A stretch of 64,000 bases of DNA from Armatimonadetes bacterium Uphvl-Ar1 (GTDB lineage Bacteria > Armatimonadota > Fimbriimonadia > Fimbriimonadales > Fimbriimonadaceae), in assembly GCA_002162075.1 (NCBI GenBank), contig CP021423.1:1860001-1924000 (forward strand), read 5' to 3'. Below, piece after piece: positions 19,073-29,010 of the stretch. The notes under the pieces were generated by a model. That model was not told the DNA's origin. It searched no databases and was given only the letters and a program-made list of their open reading frames with translations. A program made the translations under genes and the position numbers. Each line of letters begins with the position of its first letter. The stretch's first letter is position 1.

Positions 19073-20101
19073 TTAAGCTTCCGGAGTTTCTTCAGAAACG
19101 CTCGGAACCTCGTGCGGATTATTCTTCGGCGGAAAGAGCATTGAAGCGATGATTGACAATGCCAATATTCCCGCGATGATTCCCAGACTCAAACCAACGG
19201 GGAACTTGGTGACCCCATCAATCAAGTCATAAGTCTTCTCCGCGTAGTTATAGATCATCTTGCCACCGACAAAAATCAAGATCGCTGACAAACCATATTT
19301 CAGGTAAGCAAACAATTTGACCAAGCCCGCAATCGCAAAGAACAATGCCCGCAAACCAAGGATCGCGAAAACGTTCGATGTGAACACGATGAACGGATCA
19401 GCCGTAATTGCGAAAATCGCCGGAATGGAATCCACCGCAAAAACAATGTCGGTGAACTCAATCATCATCAAAACGACGAACAACGGTGTCGCCCAAAGCT
19501 TTCCATCAATCCGAGTGAAGAACTTCTGACCAACGTAGTCATTGGTTACCGGGAAAATCTTGCGCACAAGCTTCACCGCCGGATTCTTCTCCGGATCAAG
19601 CTTTTTGTCCGCAACCAGCAACATTTTCAATCCGGTAAAGATCAAAAATGCTCCGAAGACGAGCATCATCCAGAACCACTTTTCGAGAATCGCGGCACCC
19701 ATGGCAATGAAAATCGCACGGAAGAACAACGCCCCCACAATTCCCCAGAACAAAACGCGGTGCTGATATTTCGCCGGAACTTGGAAATAGCCAAACACCA
19801 TCAAGAAGACAAAGATATTGTCTACGCTCAGGGCCTTCTCAACCAGATATCCCGCGAGAAACGCCTGTCCCGCCTGATTCGGCGTGTATTGACTACCCGG
19901 CTGAATTTTGTCCCAAAGGAGAAAAATTCCCGCGTTGAAAATCAGCGCAATTACGATCCAAATCGCACTCCACGTCAAGGCTTCCTTCATCTTGACTTCG
20001 TGAGCTTCTTTGTGGAAAACCCCCAAGTCAAGAGCCAGAAGCAAGAAAACGAATCCAAGGAAACATCCCCAAATCCAAATCGGAATTCCTGCTAGCTCCA
20101 T
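19073..20101 (-). CDS. TerC-family integral membrane protein (Alx-like)
   Basis: A 342-residue polytopic membrane protein with about eight or nine helices. Family landmarks are WSAIWIVIALIFNAGIFLLW, the conserved AGYLVEKALSVDNIFVF (about 80-97) and EFTDIVFAVDSIPAIFAIT (about 205-223), each with membrane-embedded acidic residues. Alx/TerC-type proteins are implicated in manganese or calcium export and tellurium resistance. The upstream 200 bp was checked for a yybP-ykoY-like manganese riboswitch and none was recognised. The C terminus is a short polar acidic tail. Confidence 0.92.
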   Translation of the reverse strand: MELAGIPIWIWGCFLGFVFLLLALDLGVFHKEAHEVKMKEALTWSAIWIVIALIFNAGIFLLWDKIQPGSQYTPNQAGQAFLAGYLVEKALSVDNIFVFLMVFGYFQVPAKYQHRVLFWGIVGALFFRAIFIAMGAAILEKWFWMMLVFGAFLIFTGLKMLLVADKKLDPEKNPAVKLVRKIFPVTNDYVGQKFFTRIDGKLWATPLFVVLMMIEFTDIVFAVDSIPAIFAITADPFIVFTSNVFAILGLRALFFAIAGLVKLFAYLKYGLSAILIFVGGKMIYNYAEKTYDLIDGVTKFPVGLSLGIIAGILALSIIASMLFPPKNNPHEVPSVSEETPEA

Positions 20102-20298
20102 AACGCGCTAATCTACGCAACTCAACTGGTCTAATTGTGCGATCTGAGAAAAATCGTGAAAATTCTCTGTATTTGATGCTAAATTACACCCTAGTCAAAG
20201 GCCTCATGAAACAAATGTCTACAACTTGCAACCTTCCGTCCCAAATCTATGGATTGACAAACATCACTCAAAGTGGCGAAAAGACGCACTTCAATCCC

Positions 20299-21292
20299 TA
20301 CAACAACTTCGCCAAATACTGCCCTGTATAGCTCGAAGGAATCTTCGCAATCTCCTCCGGCGTTCCCATCCCCACAACCGTCCCCCGCCCGTGCCTCCTT
20401 CCGGACCCATGTCAATCAACCAATCCGCCGTCTTGATCACATCCAAATTGTGCTCAATCACCAAAACCGTGTTCCCCGCATCCACCAATTGATGCAACAC
20501 CGCCAGGAGTCGCCGGACATCCTCAAAGTGCAACCCCGTCGTCGGCTCATCCAAGATGTAAAGCGTCCGGCCCGTTGACCGCTTGGAAAGTTCGGTCGCA
20601 AGCTTCACCCGCTGCGCCTCCCCTCCCGAAAGCGTTGTCGCCGCCTGCCCCATCCGAATGTAGCCAAGACCCACCTGCAGCAGCGTCTCCAGTTTCCGGA
20701 AAATCTTCGGAATCGGCTTAAAAAACTCGCACGCCTCCTCAATTGTCATTTCCAAAACATCCGCAATCGACTTCCCTTTGTACTTCACTTCCAAAGTCTC
20801 GCGGTTGTACCTCCGCCCCTTGCACACCTCACACGGCACATAAACATCCGGCAAAAAGTGCATCTCAATCTTAATAATCCCGTCCCCTCGGCACGTCTCG
20901 CACCGCCCCCCTTTCACATTAAAACTAAACCGCCCCTGCTTATAGCCTCGCATCTTCGCGTCCTGCGTTTTGCTGAAAAGGTCACGGATCATGTCAAACG
21001 TGCCCGTGTAAGTCGCCGGGTTGCTCCTCGGCGTCCGCCCAATCGGCCCCTGGTCAATGTCAATAACCTTGTCAATCTCGTCGTGCCCCGTCAGCTCATC
21101 GTGCGGCTCCCACACCCCACGCGTCCCGTGCAATTCATACATCATCCTCGGGAACATCGTGTCCTGGATCAAAGTGGACTTCCCACTCCCACTCACCCCC
21201 GTCACGCAAGTGAAGCAACCGAGCGGAATCGCCACATCCACCCCTTGCAAGTTATGCCCCCGCGCATTCTTTATTACTAACCAATCACTCAT
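20299..21292 (-). CDS. uvrA: UvrA C-terminal half (second ABC module), frameshifted near its end
   Basis: This encodes only the second ABC module of UvrA, about 330 residues, as a separate gene. It has Walker [15 protein letters not shown], the UvrA zinc module [18 protein letters not shown] (C-x2-C, C-x2-C), the signature [15 protein letters not shown] and Walker [12 protein letters not shown]. It starts at ATG 21292 with a 4-bp ATGA overlap with the MGMT-family gene; an upstream in-frame ATG is unlikely. Near the end the frame breaks at the C-run 20382-20386. Adding one base restores the UvrA ending ([19 protein letters not shown]) and a TAG at 20299. The N-terminal half is encoded 1.7 kb upstream on the same strand. 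Confidence 0.9.
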
Positions 21293-22533
21293 GATGCCTC
21301 CACACTGAAGTCCCAAACTTCATATCTTATCGGGTAATCGAAAGGCCCAATACGCCGGAACGGTTTTCCAATACTATCTGCAAATAATTCAGCAAACTCA
21401 AAACCACTAAGTTTCGTATCCTCAAACGCATCATACATTGGCATTTCATTGCCTTCAAAGTCCGACGCAAAAGTTAAGTCCCGAATGACCCCGAACCAGG
21501 GCTTTCCTTCATAAATAAATGCCCATTTGAGAAAATCAGTAAGCTCAAAACCCTTTTCATCTCGAAAACTAGTCCAGAGTCCCTGGGAAATCCGAATATC
21601 AAGCAACATTTCAATCGGATCATTTCCAATCTCTTCTGGGCTGGGCCAATCAAACCCTAAAATACGGTGAGCTTTCTCCCAAACCGATTCCGGAGCAGTT
21701 TCCTTTCTACGCATTTCATAAATCCATTCGGATCCGCAGAGAAGCCCTTTTGCAAAATCAGATTCTGGTTCAATCACCCGCCAAAAAGGAGCTACATAAT
21801 CAATGGGGGCCCCTCGGCAAATATCTTCATAAGAAGCCTCACAAGCAATTTTCATTGATGATTCAAATTTCTCTAGGCAAATTTCATCTCCTCTGAGCCT
21901 TGCAGCTAACCGTTTTCTCAACTCCTCAACGGAACAAAACTCTGCCCAACCGAGGGAAGTCATCTGTACCCAAATCACTCTTGGATTCACGGAAACAACC
22001 TTCCGAGTGGTTTTCTTTATGCCCTCACCATGACCGTCTAACACTCGCACCGCGACCTCATCGCCTTCTTCTTGAAGTTTCAAGCGCCAACTCCAATGAT
22101 CAGTCATCTGCCCCCCATTGATCACCAATTCCCTCCCCTCCCGAACATCCCGAATCCAATCCACCCCACACGCCAACTTCTTCCCCAAAGCCGAACCCGG
22201 CTCCACAACCCGCCAAAACGGAGCCACATGCCGTAAATCCACCCCCAAAGAAACCTCCTCAAAAGCCGCCTCACTCACCACCCTCAAAAAAATCCCCGTC
22301 GTCAGCGGGCAACAAACATCTGCCCCATACTCCCGCGCCAAATCCGCCCGCATCGCGACCACCGACCGCCCCTCTCCCGCCGGAATCCCCCGAACATAAT
22401 CCCGAATCACCCCCGGCGTTGGGATCAAAAGCCGATCCCCCGACTTCCCCCAGCTCCCCATGTCCTTTTCCATCACCTTCACCTCAACCTCCGCCGGTTT
22501 CAGCATCTTCTCCGCCCAACTTTTCTTCGCCAT
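21289..22533 (-). CDS. MGMT-family protein with duplicated module and extra C-terminal domain, inserted in uvrA
   Basis: A 414-residue protein. Residues about 1-135 match the small MGMT-like family related to O6-alkylguanine-DNA alkyltransferase: [34 protein letters not shown] and [18 protein letters not shown]. Residues about 205-280 repeat this module in degenerate form ([19 protein letters not shown] aligns with the first), without the CPLTTG motif. Residues about 290-414 resemble the whole protein encoded by the next upstream gene, both ending in IG.FD.P..Y.VW. It starts 3 bp after that gene's stop and overlaps the uvrA C-half by 4 bp. A DNA-repair role is inferred from family and context. 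The usual PCHR alkyl-acceptor motif is absent. Confidence 0.7.
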   Translation of the reverse strand: MAKKSWAEKMLKPAEVEVKVMEKDMGSWGKSGDRLLIPTPGVIRDYVRGIPAGEGRSVVAMRADLAREYGADVCCPLTTGIFLRVVSEAAFEEVSLGVDLRHVAPFWRVVEPGSALGKKLACGVDWIRDVREGRELVINGGQMTDHWSWRLKLQEEGDEVAVRVLDGHGEGIKKTTRKVVSVNPRVIWVQMTSLGWAEFCSVEELRKRLAARLRGDEICLEKFESSMKIACEASYEDICRGAPIDYVAPFWRVIEPESDFAKGLLCGSEWIYEMRRKETAPESVWEKAHRILGFDWPSPEEIGNDPIEMLLDIRISQGLWTSFRDEKGFELTDFLKWAFIYEGKPWFGVIRDLTFASDFEGNEMPMYDAFEDTKLSGFEFAELFADSIGKPFRRIGPFDYPIRYEVWDFSVEAS

Positions 22534-22536
22534 CGC

Positions 22537-22956
22537 CTACTCCACCTCCGGCCCCAGCCAAACCTGATAATGCACCGGACGATCAAACTCCCCGATCATC
22601 ACAAACTTCTTCGCCAACCCCATCGCCGCCAAAACTTCCGGTACCAACCCGAACGCCGTCCCCCGAAACCCCTCGAACTGCGCCACCAACCCATCCATAT
22701 TCCCCTCCCAATCCGCCGTCACCGCGACCTCATCCACCACATACTCCGCCGGCTGACCCGCATAAAAAATCGCCAACCGCTCCCCCTCTCCTTCCGCTAA
22801 GTCTGCCCCCGTCGCCAAGAACCGCTCCTCCAACTCAATCCGAATCCCCGCATGCAAAACCTCATCCCCCATCCCCTCATCAATCAACTCCTGATCCGGC
22901 ATCGCAACCCCGAGCCCCCGCGCAACTTTCACCAATTCCGAATTCAATTCACTCAC
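22537..22956 (-). CDS. Hypothetical protein coupled to split uvrA
   Basis: A 139-residue acidic soluble protein from GTG 22956, which overlaps the stop of the uvrA N-half as GTGA. A longer frame exists upstream but runs antiphase through the Lys-rich uvrA tail, so GTG is preferred. The C-terminal part ([20 protein letters not shown]) resembles the C terminus of the following MGMT-family protein ([20 protein letters not shown]), so the two share a domain of unknown function. No known family is recognised. Its place between two uvrA halves suggests co-expression with nucleotide excision repair. Confidence 0.65.
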   Translation of the reverse strand: MSELNSELVKVARGLGVAMPDQELIDEGMGDEVLHAGIRIELEERFLATGADLAEGEGERLAIFYAGQPAEYVVDEVAVTADWEGNMDGLVAQFEGFRGTAFGLVPEVLAAMGLAKKFVMIGEFDRPVHYQVWLGPEVE

Positions 22957-24913
22957 TTTTTCACCTTCTTCACCGAAGCCTTCTTCACCGAAGCCTTTTT
23001 CACTGGAGCCCTCTTCGCCGGAGATTTCTTGACCACCCCATTCCCTGGCTCCACCCCGAAGAGCGGACACCGCGACCTCGGCTCCCGCCGCACCAAAGGC
23101 ACCTCAATTTTCTCCAGACCGTTCAAATACCGCGCCGTCGGCGAATCTCGCTTGATAAACTCTTCATAAGGCCCCTCGTTCACGATTCGCCCCCCATGCT
23201 CGCCCGCCGCCGGACCGATGTCAATCAGCCAATCCGCCGCCTTCATCGTGTCTTCGTCGTGCTCCACAACGATCACCGTATTCCCCAAATCCCGCAGACG
23301 AATCAGCGTCTCAATCAGCTTGTTGTTGTCCCGCTGGTGAAGCCCAATGGATGGCTCATCCAGCACATAGAGACACCCCATCAAACCACTCCCAATCTGC
23401 GTCGCAAGCCGAATCCGCTGGGCTTCACCTCCCGCCAAAGTATTCGCCGACCGACTCAAATTCAGATACGACAACCCCACATCGTTCAAAATCCGAGCCG
23501 CTCCCGAATCTCCTTGACCGCCCGCTCCCCAATCGCCTTCTGACGATCATTCAGATGCCCCCAGAGCCCCTCAAAAAACGCAAACGCATCCCCCACGCTC
23601 ATTTCCGTCACCGTGCTGATATCTACATCTGCGAGTTTCACACAAAGGCTCTCCGGTTTTAGCCGCTTGCCGTGGCAACTCGGGCAAGGATTCGTCCGCA
23701 TGTACTGCGCCAAATCCTGCTTGACCCACTCGCTCTCCGTCTGCTCATATTTCTTCCGCAGAACATTCAAAACCCCATCCCACTTACTCGAAAATTCCCG
23801 CTCCGACCGCGCGTATTGCATCCGCACTTTGACCGGTTCTTTCAAACCGTGCAGGACCGCGTGATACTGCTCTTCCGTCAACTCGCTGACCGGTTTGTGC
23901 GCATCAAACCCCATCGCCCGCCCCACTCCGTCCAGAACCTGCGGCCACCACTCTTTCACCTCTCCCGACTTGTAAACAAACGGAACAATTGCTCCATCGC
24001 GCACCGGCTTGCTCTTATCCGGAATGCACAAATCAGCATCAAACTCCGTCTTCGTCCCAAGACCCGTACACTCCGGGCATGCCCCAAACGGCGAGTTGAA
24101 CGAGAACATCCGGGGCTCCAATTCCGGCATCGTGAAGCCACTTTCCGGGCACGAATAAAACTCACTAAAAAGCACATCCACCCACTCTCCGTCAACTTCG
24201 TGGCTCACTGTCACTAGCCCTTTCCCCATTTTCAGGGCCGTCTCAACCGAATCCGCCAGCCGCCGTTCAATTCCCTCTTTCACCACCAATCGGTCAATCA
24301 CGACCTCAATCGTGTGTTGCTTGTACCGATCCATCGGAATATCATCCGTGACCTCGTACATCTCCCCGTCCACCCGCACCCGAACAAACCCCGCTTTCCC
24401 TACGTCCTCCAACTCCTTTTGGTAGACCCCTTTACGCCCTCGCACAATCGGCGAAAGAACTTGAACCTTGGTTCCCTCCGCCAGCCCCATCGTGGCATCC
24501 ACCACCATCTCCGGGCTACTCCGTTCAATTGGCTTCCCCGTTGCCGGCGAATAAGGCACCCCGATCCGCGCAAAAAGAATCCGCAAATAGTCATAAATCT
24601 CCGTGACCGTTCCCACCGTCGAGCGCGGGTTCCGACTCGTGCTCTTTTGGTCAATCGAAATCGCCGGGCTCAGCCCTTCCACCGAATCTACATCCGGCTT
24701 ATCCATCTGCCCCAAAAACTGCCGTGCATAAGCACTCAGGCTTTCCACATACCGCCGCTGCCCCTCGGCATAAATCGTATCGAACGCCAGCGAACTCTTC
24801 CCACTCCCGCTCAAACCCGTAATCACAACGAGCTTATCCCGCGGAATCTCAATCGTGACATTCTTCAGGTTATTCTCGCGCGCCCCGCGGACAATGATCT
24901 TCTCGTTGCTCAT
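22953..24913 (-). CDS. uvrA: UvrA N-terminal half (first ABC module) with Lys-rich tail, one frameshift as sequenced
   Basis: It encodes the first ABC module of the excinuclease ATPase UvrA, about 653 residues after repair. It starts at ATG 24913 ([18 protein letters not shown]), with Walker [15 protein letters not shown], the insertion and zinc region ending [11 protein letters not shown], signature [16 protein letters not shown] and Walker [14 protein letters not shown]. The frame breaks after EIRERLGF at the A-run 23488-23491 (plus strand). One extra base gives the normal [11 protein letters not shown]. After the module the protein does not continue into module two. It ends in a basic tail of repeated KKASV units and a stop, coupled by GTGA to the next gene. 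Confidence 0.88.
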
Positions 24914-24972
24914 GCCAACCCCCACATTCTACACGAACAACCTAGACAGAATTCTACAGACTAAGCCCTAAG

Positions 24973-25848
24973 TTAATCAACTTCAAACTCTACTCCCTCA
25001 ATCTGAAATTCCTTCCAAGCCCTCTCCATCGACTCAACCCGGGCGACGTCCTCAGCCCGTCCCTCAAATGGAAAAAACCACCACGTCTCACCATCTGAAT
25101 CTATGAACTGCCACCGCTCAACAACTTCTGAAGTGCCATCCTTCATCACAAACCGAGCCCGGACTTCGTGCATTGTAAAGTCAAACATCGAGGTCTTGAA
25201 GAAGAAGCCCTGAGCCTGTCCATCGAGCCATTCAACATTCATCCGCTCGACGAACGGCGAGATGTAGTCATGCTCCGCCAATTTCCCCGGCTTCCCAAAC
25301 TGAAACTCAGTAAAAGTCGCCCAACCACCGCCTTTCTTCTTGGAATCGACTTCATAGAAACTATCGGAGACAGACTCCCCGTCGGTGAACTCAAGATAAA
25401 CACTATCTGGATCAAAAAACTCTACGCATACTTCAAACCGACCATCTTCAAACTGCTCGGTCGGGCCAAGTGCACTGTGAATCACCCAGTCATTCAATGC
25501 ACGATTTTCCAGCCGACCAAAAACATAACCGTCACACATCTCAAAGTCCGGCAAATCCTTTTTGTTTTGAATAATCTCCCACCCCCCATCTGGTCGCCAC
25601 CGCTCAAAATTCTCGCCCTTCCTTCTCCACATCTCCTCAATCATCAACTCCCCGCCACCCTTCACATAAACTCGAAAATTGTTCTGCACGTTCAAAGCGT
25701 ATTCCTCGCCTTCAAACTGAGACATCTGGTCAAGAACTCGCCCAAGTTCCTGCGCTTTACTGTATCCAAACCAACCCACCACTCCACAGCAACCAAACAT
25801 GAGTGCAACAACCGACACCCCTAAGACAATCCAAACTGATTTGCTCAT
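24973..25848 (-). CDS. Hypothetical membrane-anchored protein
   Basis: A 291-residue protein with one N-terminal hydrophobic segment (VWIVLGVSVVALMFGCCGVVGWF) and a large, acidic, aromatic-rich extracytoplasmic part. A Cys pair in the segment is not a clear lipobox. The motif FERWRPDGGW near 80-90 matches FREWRPGKGW in the next protein (25904-26680), so the two may be distant paralogues. No family is recognised. It lies downstream of that paralogue and upstream of uvrA, same strand. Confidence 0.6.
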   Translation of the reverse strand: MSKSVWIVLGVSVVALMFGCCGVVGWFGYSKAQELGRVLDQMSQFEGEEYALNVQNNFRVYVKGGGELMIEEMWRRKGENFERWRPDGGWEIIQNKKDLPDFEMCDGYVFGRLENRALNDWVIHSALGPTEQFEDGRFEVCVEFFDPDSVYLEFTDGESVSDSFYEVDSKKKGGGWATFTEFQFGKPGKLAEHDYISPFVERMNVEWLDGQAQGFFFKTSMFDFTMHEVRARFVMKDGTSEVVERWQFIDSDGETWWFFPFEGRAEDVARVESMERAWKEFQIEGVEFEVD

Positions 25849-25903
25849 AAGAATTGAGCTAGATTACACGAGAACTTAGCGAGATAGCTGCTGACAACGC
25901 AAT

Positions 25904-26680
25904 TTATTGTAAAGGCAAACCCTTTGCGCGTGCAACTAAAACTGGTCGCTCCTGAATTTCCACAAAATCAATCGCTTTCAAGTCAACAAACGCTCGGTAC
26001 TGGATTCGTTTCTCCAAACCAACTCCGACTTGAAACTCTCGACCTCGCATCTTGTCTCCCATCCGATTCACAAATACTACGCGGCGATCAACAAGCGAAC
26101 GGTCAAGCCCGTCATACAAATAAGAAAATTCAAGGCATCGCTCGTCAGTCCCAAGGACTATTTGTGTCCAATCCCTCGAAAATTCTCCACTCGTCCAATA
26201 CTTACTCACCATTTCGAGCTTGGTATCTTTCAGTTTTCCCGCGATCCCTCCCTTTTGCCCATTTGCCCAAAAAACTCCAACCGGACGCCACTTCGCGCGC
26301 GAATAGACAAGGGTTGTCCAGTCTCTGTCCTTGAATCCAGGCTCCAAAAAGACAGAAAAGTTATCGCCTCCTTGAAACGCCCCCAAATCAGTCAGTGAAT
26401 ACGCCGGCGAGTAATCCGAAAAATCAACGTCCTCTATCGTGAGCGCAACGGTTGCTCCTCCGCGATGAACATTGTCAAACATCCGATCTTGCCTTTCAAG
26501 TTCAGACCAGCCCTTGCCAGGTCGCCACTCCCTGAACCGTCCATCGACTCTCCTTGTCACCGAAGTTACTGAAACACGCTTCCCTTCAATATCCACCGCT
26601 GAAAAGCCATTCGCCATGTCCAAAACTGTGACATTCTCCGGCATCGTTGCCCAAGCAAAAATCAACGCGACCATAAACAA
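25904..26680 (-). CDS. Hypothetical secreted protein, likely paralogue of 24973-25848
   Basis: A 258-residue protein with a short hydrophobic N terminus (MFMVALIFAWATM) suggesting export. The body is rich in beta-like and aromatic segments. FREWRPGKGW (about 48-57) parallels FERWRPDGGW in the adjacent gene product, and both contain pairs of aspartate-rich loops. No catalytic motif or family is recognised. It is transcribed with the adjacent lipoprotein gene (38-bp gap). Confidence 0.55.
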   Translation of the reverse strand: MFMVALIFAWATMPENVTVLDMANGFSAVDIEGKRVSVTSVTRRVDGRFREWRPGKGWSELERQDRMFDNVHRGGATVALTIEDVDFSDYSPAYSLTDLGAFQGGDNFSVFLEPGFKDRDWTTLVYSRAKWRPVGVFWANGQKGGIAGKLKDTKLEMVSKYWTSGEFSRDWTQIVLGTDERCLEFSYLYDGLDRSLVDRRVVFVNRMGDKMRGREFQVGVGLEKRIQYRAFVDLKAIDFVEIQERPVLVARAKGLPLQ

Positions 26681-26717
26681 CCGAACGAATTGGCCCCTTA
26701 CAAAGTTTCCGTTCTGG

Positions 26718-27530
26718 TCACTCTAACCCCGGCATCCCTTTCAACGATTCACGCAACGCCCGAACCTCAGCTTCATAAAGTTCAATCCGCTTTGCATCCG
26801 CCTTCGCAATCTTCCCCTGATCCTGGATCGGCTTCCCTTGCGCGTAGTCCGCAAGCTCCTCATCCGTCATACCTGCCGCTTCACCAGCTTCTCGCATCAA
26901 GTCACCGACGTGCTTCGCCAATTCCTTCTGGAACTTGTCATACCATTTCGTAAACTCGTCTAGCTTTGCTTGAACACGTTGAACATCTTTCTTCGACTTC
27001 TTTTCCGTCCAATACGCAATCTCGCTTTGGTAACTCTTGCGGATCACCCCAGTCCCGTTCAAAACCGACAAACTGTTCACTGGTTCAGCATTCGCAACCC
27101 GCTTCCCCATCCGTCGAACTTCAACAAAAACATCTTCCGCGATCTCCTTAAATTCTTTAAAATTCTTCGTCTCAAACCCCACTTGCCGGATTCGCCCCAA
27201 ACTCTTGATGTTGTCCGCTGGTGGCGGCTCAGTCACATAAATCAAACATTTCTCCCGTCCGTTTCCAGTCCGCAAAAGTTCCAGGCCACCTTCAAAGTCT
27301 TTTGTTCGAAATGCAATCCAGCTCTCCAAATAATCAGTATACGCATTCTCCGCATCCGCTTTTCGCGCCTTAGAGAGCGCAATTTTCGCCGCACCTGTGT
27401 CCCCACCGCCCACATCATAAAACTCGTCGTACGCCGCTGCAATATCCGGTCGAACCTCTACTGGAGGTTTCGGCCCACACCCAACCAAAACCAGCCCCAA
27501 ACCAATCACCATCCAACTTGAATTTTTCAT
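26718..27530 (-). CDS. Hypothetical lipoprotein
   Basis: A 270-residue protein starting at ATG 27530, with a canonical lipoprotein signal (MVIGLGLVLVGC). The mature region begins with KPPVEVRPDIAAAYDEFY and is largely helical and highly charged, including a probable coiled coil near EIAYWTEKKSKKDVQRVQAKLDEF. The N-terminal third (AKIALSKARKADAENAYTDYLESW) looks like TPR-type helices. No family is assigned. A long upstream in-frame extension is rejected because it crosses the terminator hairpin of the preceding gene. Confidence 0.7.
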   Translation of the reverse strand: MKNSSWMVIGLGLVLVGCGPKPPVEVRPDIAAAYDEFYDVGGGDTGAAKIALSKARKADAENAYTDYLESWIAFRTKDFEGGLELLRTGNGREKCLIYVTEPPPADNIKSLGRIRQVGFETKNFKEFKEIAEDVFVEVRRMGKRVANAEPVNSLSVLNGTGVIRKSYQSEIAYWTEKKSKKDVQRVQAKLDEFTKWYDKFQKELAKHVGDLMREAGEAAGMTDEELADYAQGKPIQDQGKIAKADAKRIELYEAEVRALRESLKGMPGLE

Positions 27531-27546
27531 CTCATAAACTCCAAAA

Positions 27547-27570
27547 GCGAGGGAGCGTCCGCTCCCTCGC
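27547..27570 (-). terminator. Intrinsic terminator of the prepilin gene
   Basis: GCGAGGGAGCG (27547-27557) and CGCTCCCTCGC (27560-27570) form a perfect 11-bp stem with a 2-nt loop. On the minus strand it is followed by TTTTGG, 25 bp after the prepilin stop. Confidence 0.85.
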
Positions 27571-27594
27571 AGGTCTTTGCTCAAGCGCGAGCGA

Positions 27595-28536
27595 TTACCA
27601 AGCTCGACCAGTAAGCGTCGAACAAGTAGCTGCACCTTGAGGGCAGTAGTTGTTGTCCGTAGTTTCGGGGAACGTATAGATTCCGCGTTGTTGATACTCC
27701 CACATGATTTCTCGTTGGGGCTTCGTCGTTCCGTTTGCTCGGGTGTACGAAGTATCTTTCACAAACTTCGCGTGACCGTCCGTAAACGTCCAGTTTCGAC
27801 CGCCACCGTGGCGCCCTCCGCGCTCCCAGCGACCCGTTCCGTTGCCGTTGTTACCGTAGCCCGGGGCAACATACCAGCCCGCAAACACACCGCCGCTTGC
27901 CAATCGCGCTGATCCAACTTCAGCCGTGAAGACAACGTTTGCCGGATTCTCAATCTGGGTCAAAACTCGACCCTTGGCCGTGGTTGAACCTCGGGGCGCG
28001 TCATAAGCTCGGGCCAAGAAGTAGTTTCCAGCATAGGAAACCGGGAACACTCGAGCCATTCCGCCAGGAACCGATCGGATTCCGTCGTAAGCACCTTGGA
28101 TTCCAAAGGCAAGCAACTGTCGCTCAAAGCAGACAGAGCCTTCTTTGCCCCAAACACCCTTGTCCGGGTCGGTCGGGTCAGCCAATAGCTGAAGATTCTT
28201 CATGTAAGGCTGGTTAGCCAAGGGGAATGCATATACGCCGCTCCAGAAGGCATCGCCAACACTCGCCGAAGTACCACCATGATTCTGCTCCGGTTGCTGG
28301 CAAGGTCCATCCCAACCTGTTTCGGGCAATGTATCGTCGTAGTCGCCTGCATACATCTGAGTTGCGAGAGCCATTTGCTTTTGGTTAGAAAGCGAGTTCG
28401 CCTTCTTTGCCGCCGATTTAGCTTGAGCAAAAACCGGGAACAAAATCGCCGCCAAGATTGCAATAATTGCAATCACGACTAAGAGTTCGATCAACGTAAA
28501 TCCACGTTGCAATTGAGATGAAGTGCGGGTTTTCAT
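27595..28536 (-). CDS. Type II secretion/type IV pilus prepilin-like protein (DUF1559 style)
   Basis: A 313-residue protein with a classic class III signal: a short positively charged leader, then [25 protein letters not shown]. Gly at -1, Phe at +1 and Glu at +5 mark prepilin peptidase cleavage. The globular part ends with a [12 protein letters not shown] segment as in DUF1559 pseudopilins common in Planctomycetes and Armatimonadota. ATG 28536 is preceded by GGGAGG. A perfect terminator follows. It likely assembles with the PilB/PilT ATPases encoded at 48.6-52.6 kb, though no assembly gene is adjacent. Confidence 0.88.
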   Translation of the reverse strand: MKTRTSSQLQRGFTLIELLVVIAIIAILAAILFPVFAQAKSAAKKANSLSNQKQMALATQMYAGDYDDTLPETGWDGPCQQPEQNHGGTSASVGDAFWSGVYAFPLANQPYMKNLQLLADPTDPDKGVWGKEGSVCFERQLLAFGIQGAYDGIRSVPGGMARVFPVSYAGNYFLARAYDAPRGSTTAKGRVLTQIENPANVVFTAEVGSARLASGGVFAGWYVAPGYGNNGNGTGRWERGGRHGGGRNWTFTDGHAKFVKDTSYTRANGTTKPQREIMWEYQQRGIYTFPETTDNNYCPQGAATCSTLTGRAW

Positions 28537-28668
28537 GAGTTGTAGTGCCTCCCAAGCAGCCCTAAGAGGGCTTTGGGTGACCCCACTAAACATCTCAAAC
28601 ATTATGGTTGGATTAAGCAATCATTCCGCTTAATCGAAACTTAATGTGAGCATGGAACCGTTAACAAT

Positions 28669-29010
28669 ATGTTGCGTATCCCGGCTTACCTGGCTCTTCT
28701 TCTCGCTTCCATTCTGCTTGTTGGTTGCAATCAAACTCCACCTGCCGATGACTACATCACTTCAATGCCCACGGGCCTCTGGGTCGGCACGTCGAACTCC
28801 GATCTCGGACTCGATATTCAAGACGACGGCACACTCAAACTGACTTCGGGAGCCCAAGAAACACTCGGCACCTGGCAGAAGAAAGATGACTCAACCCTGA
28901 CCATCACCCTCAACGGTGAAACGATCGACAGCCCTTTCCAACGCAAAGACCTAGACCTCACAATCACCCTCCCAGGTAACCCTGCTCCCCAAACTTTCAC
29001 CCAAATGTAA
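28669..29010 (+). CDS. Small hypothetical lipoprotein
   Basis: A 113-residue protein with a clear lipobox (LASILLVGC, Cys about 18). The mature part (PTGLWVGTSNSDLGLDIQDDG..) has alternating beta-strand pattern ending in LPGNPAPQTF, like small beta-barrel or lipocalin-like lipoproteins. No family is assigned. Its TAA shares its last base with the ATG of the downstream phosphoesterase gene (TAATG), so the two are translationally coupled. Confidence 0.7.
   Translation: MLRIPAYLALLLASILLVGCNQTPPADDYITSMPTGLWVGTSNSDLGLDIQDDGTLKLTSGAQETLGTWQKKDDSTLTITLNGETIDSPFQRKDLDLTITLPGNPAPQTFTQM

Noticed and set aside
23486-23489. Apparent ATGA overlap splitting the uvrA N-half into two genes
   Set aside because: One added base in the A-run restores the exact UvrA sequence [11 protein letters not shown], so this is a frameshift rather than a gene junction.
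22419-23543. Long plus-strand open frame opposite the MGMT cassette and uvrA
   Set aside because: It is a Pro/Ser/His-rich translation antisense to well-supported genes, the usual codon-bias shadow.
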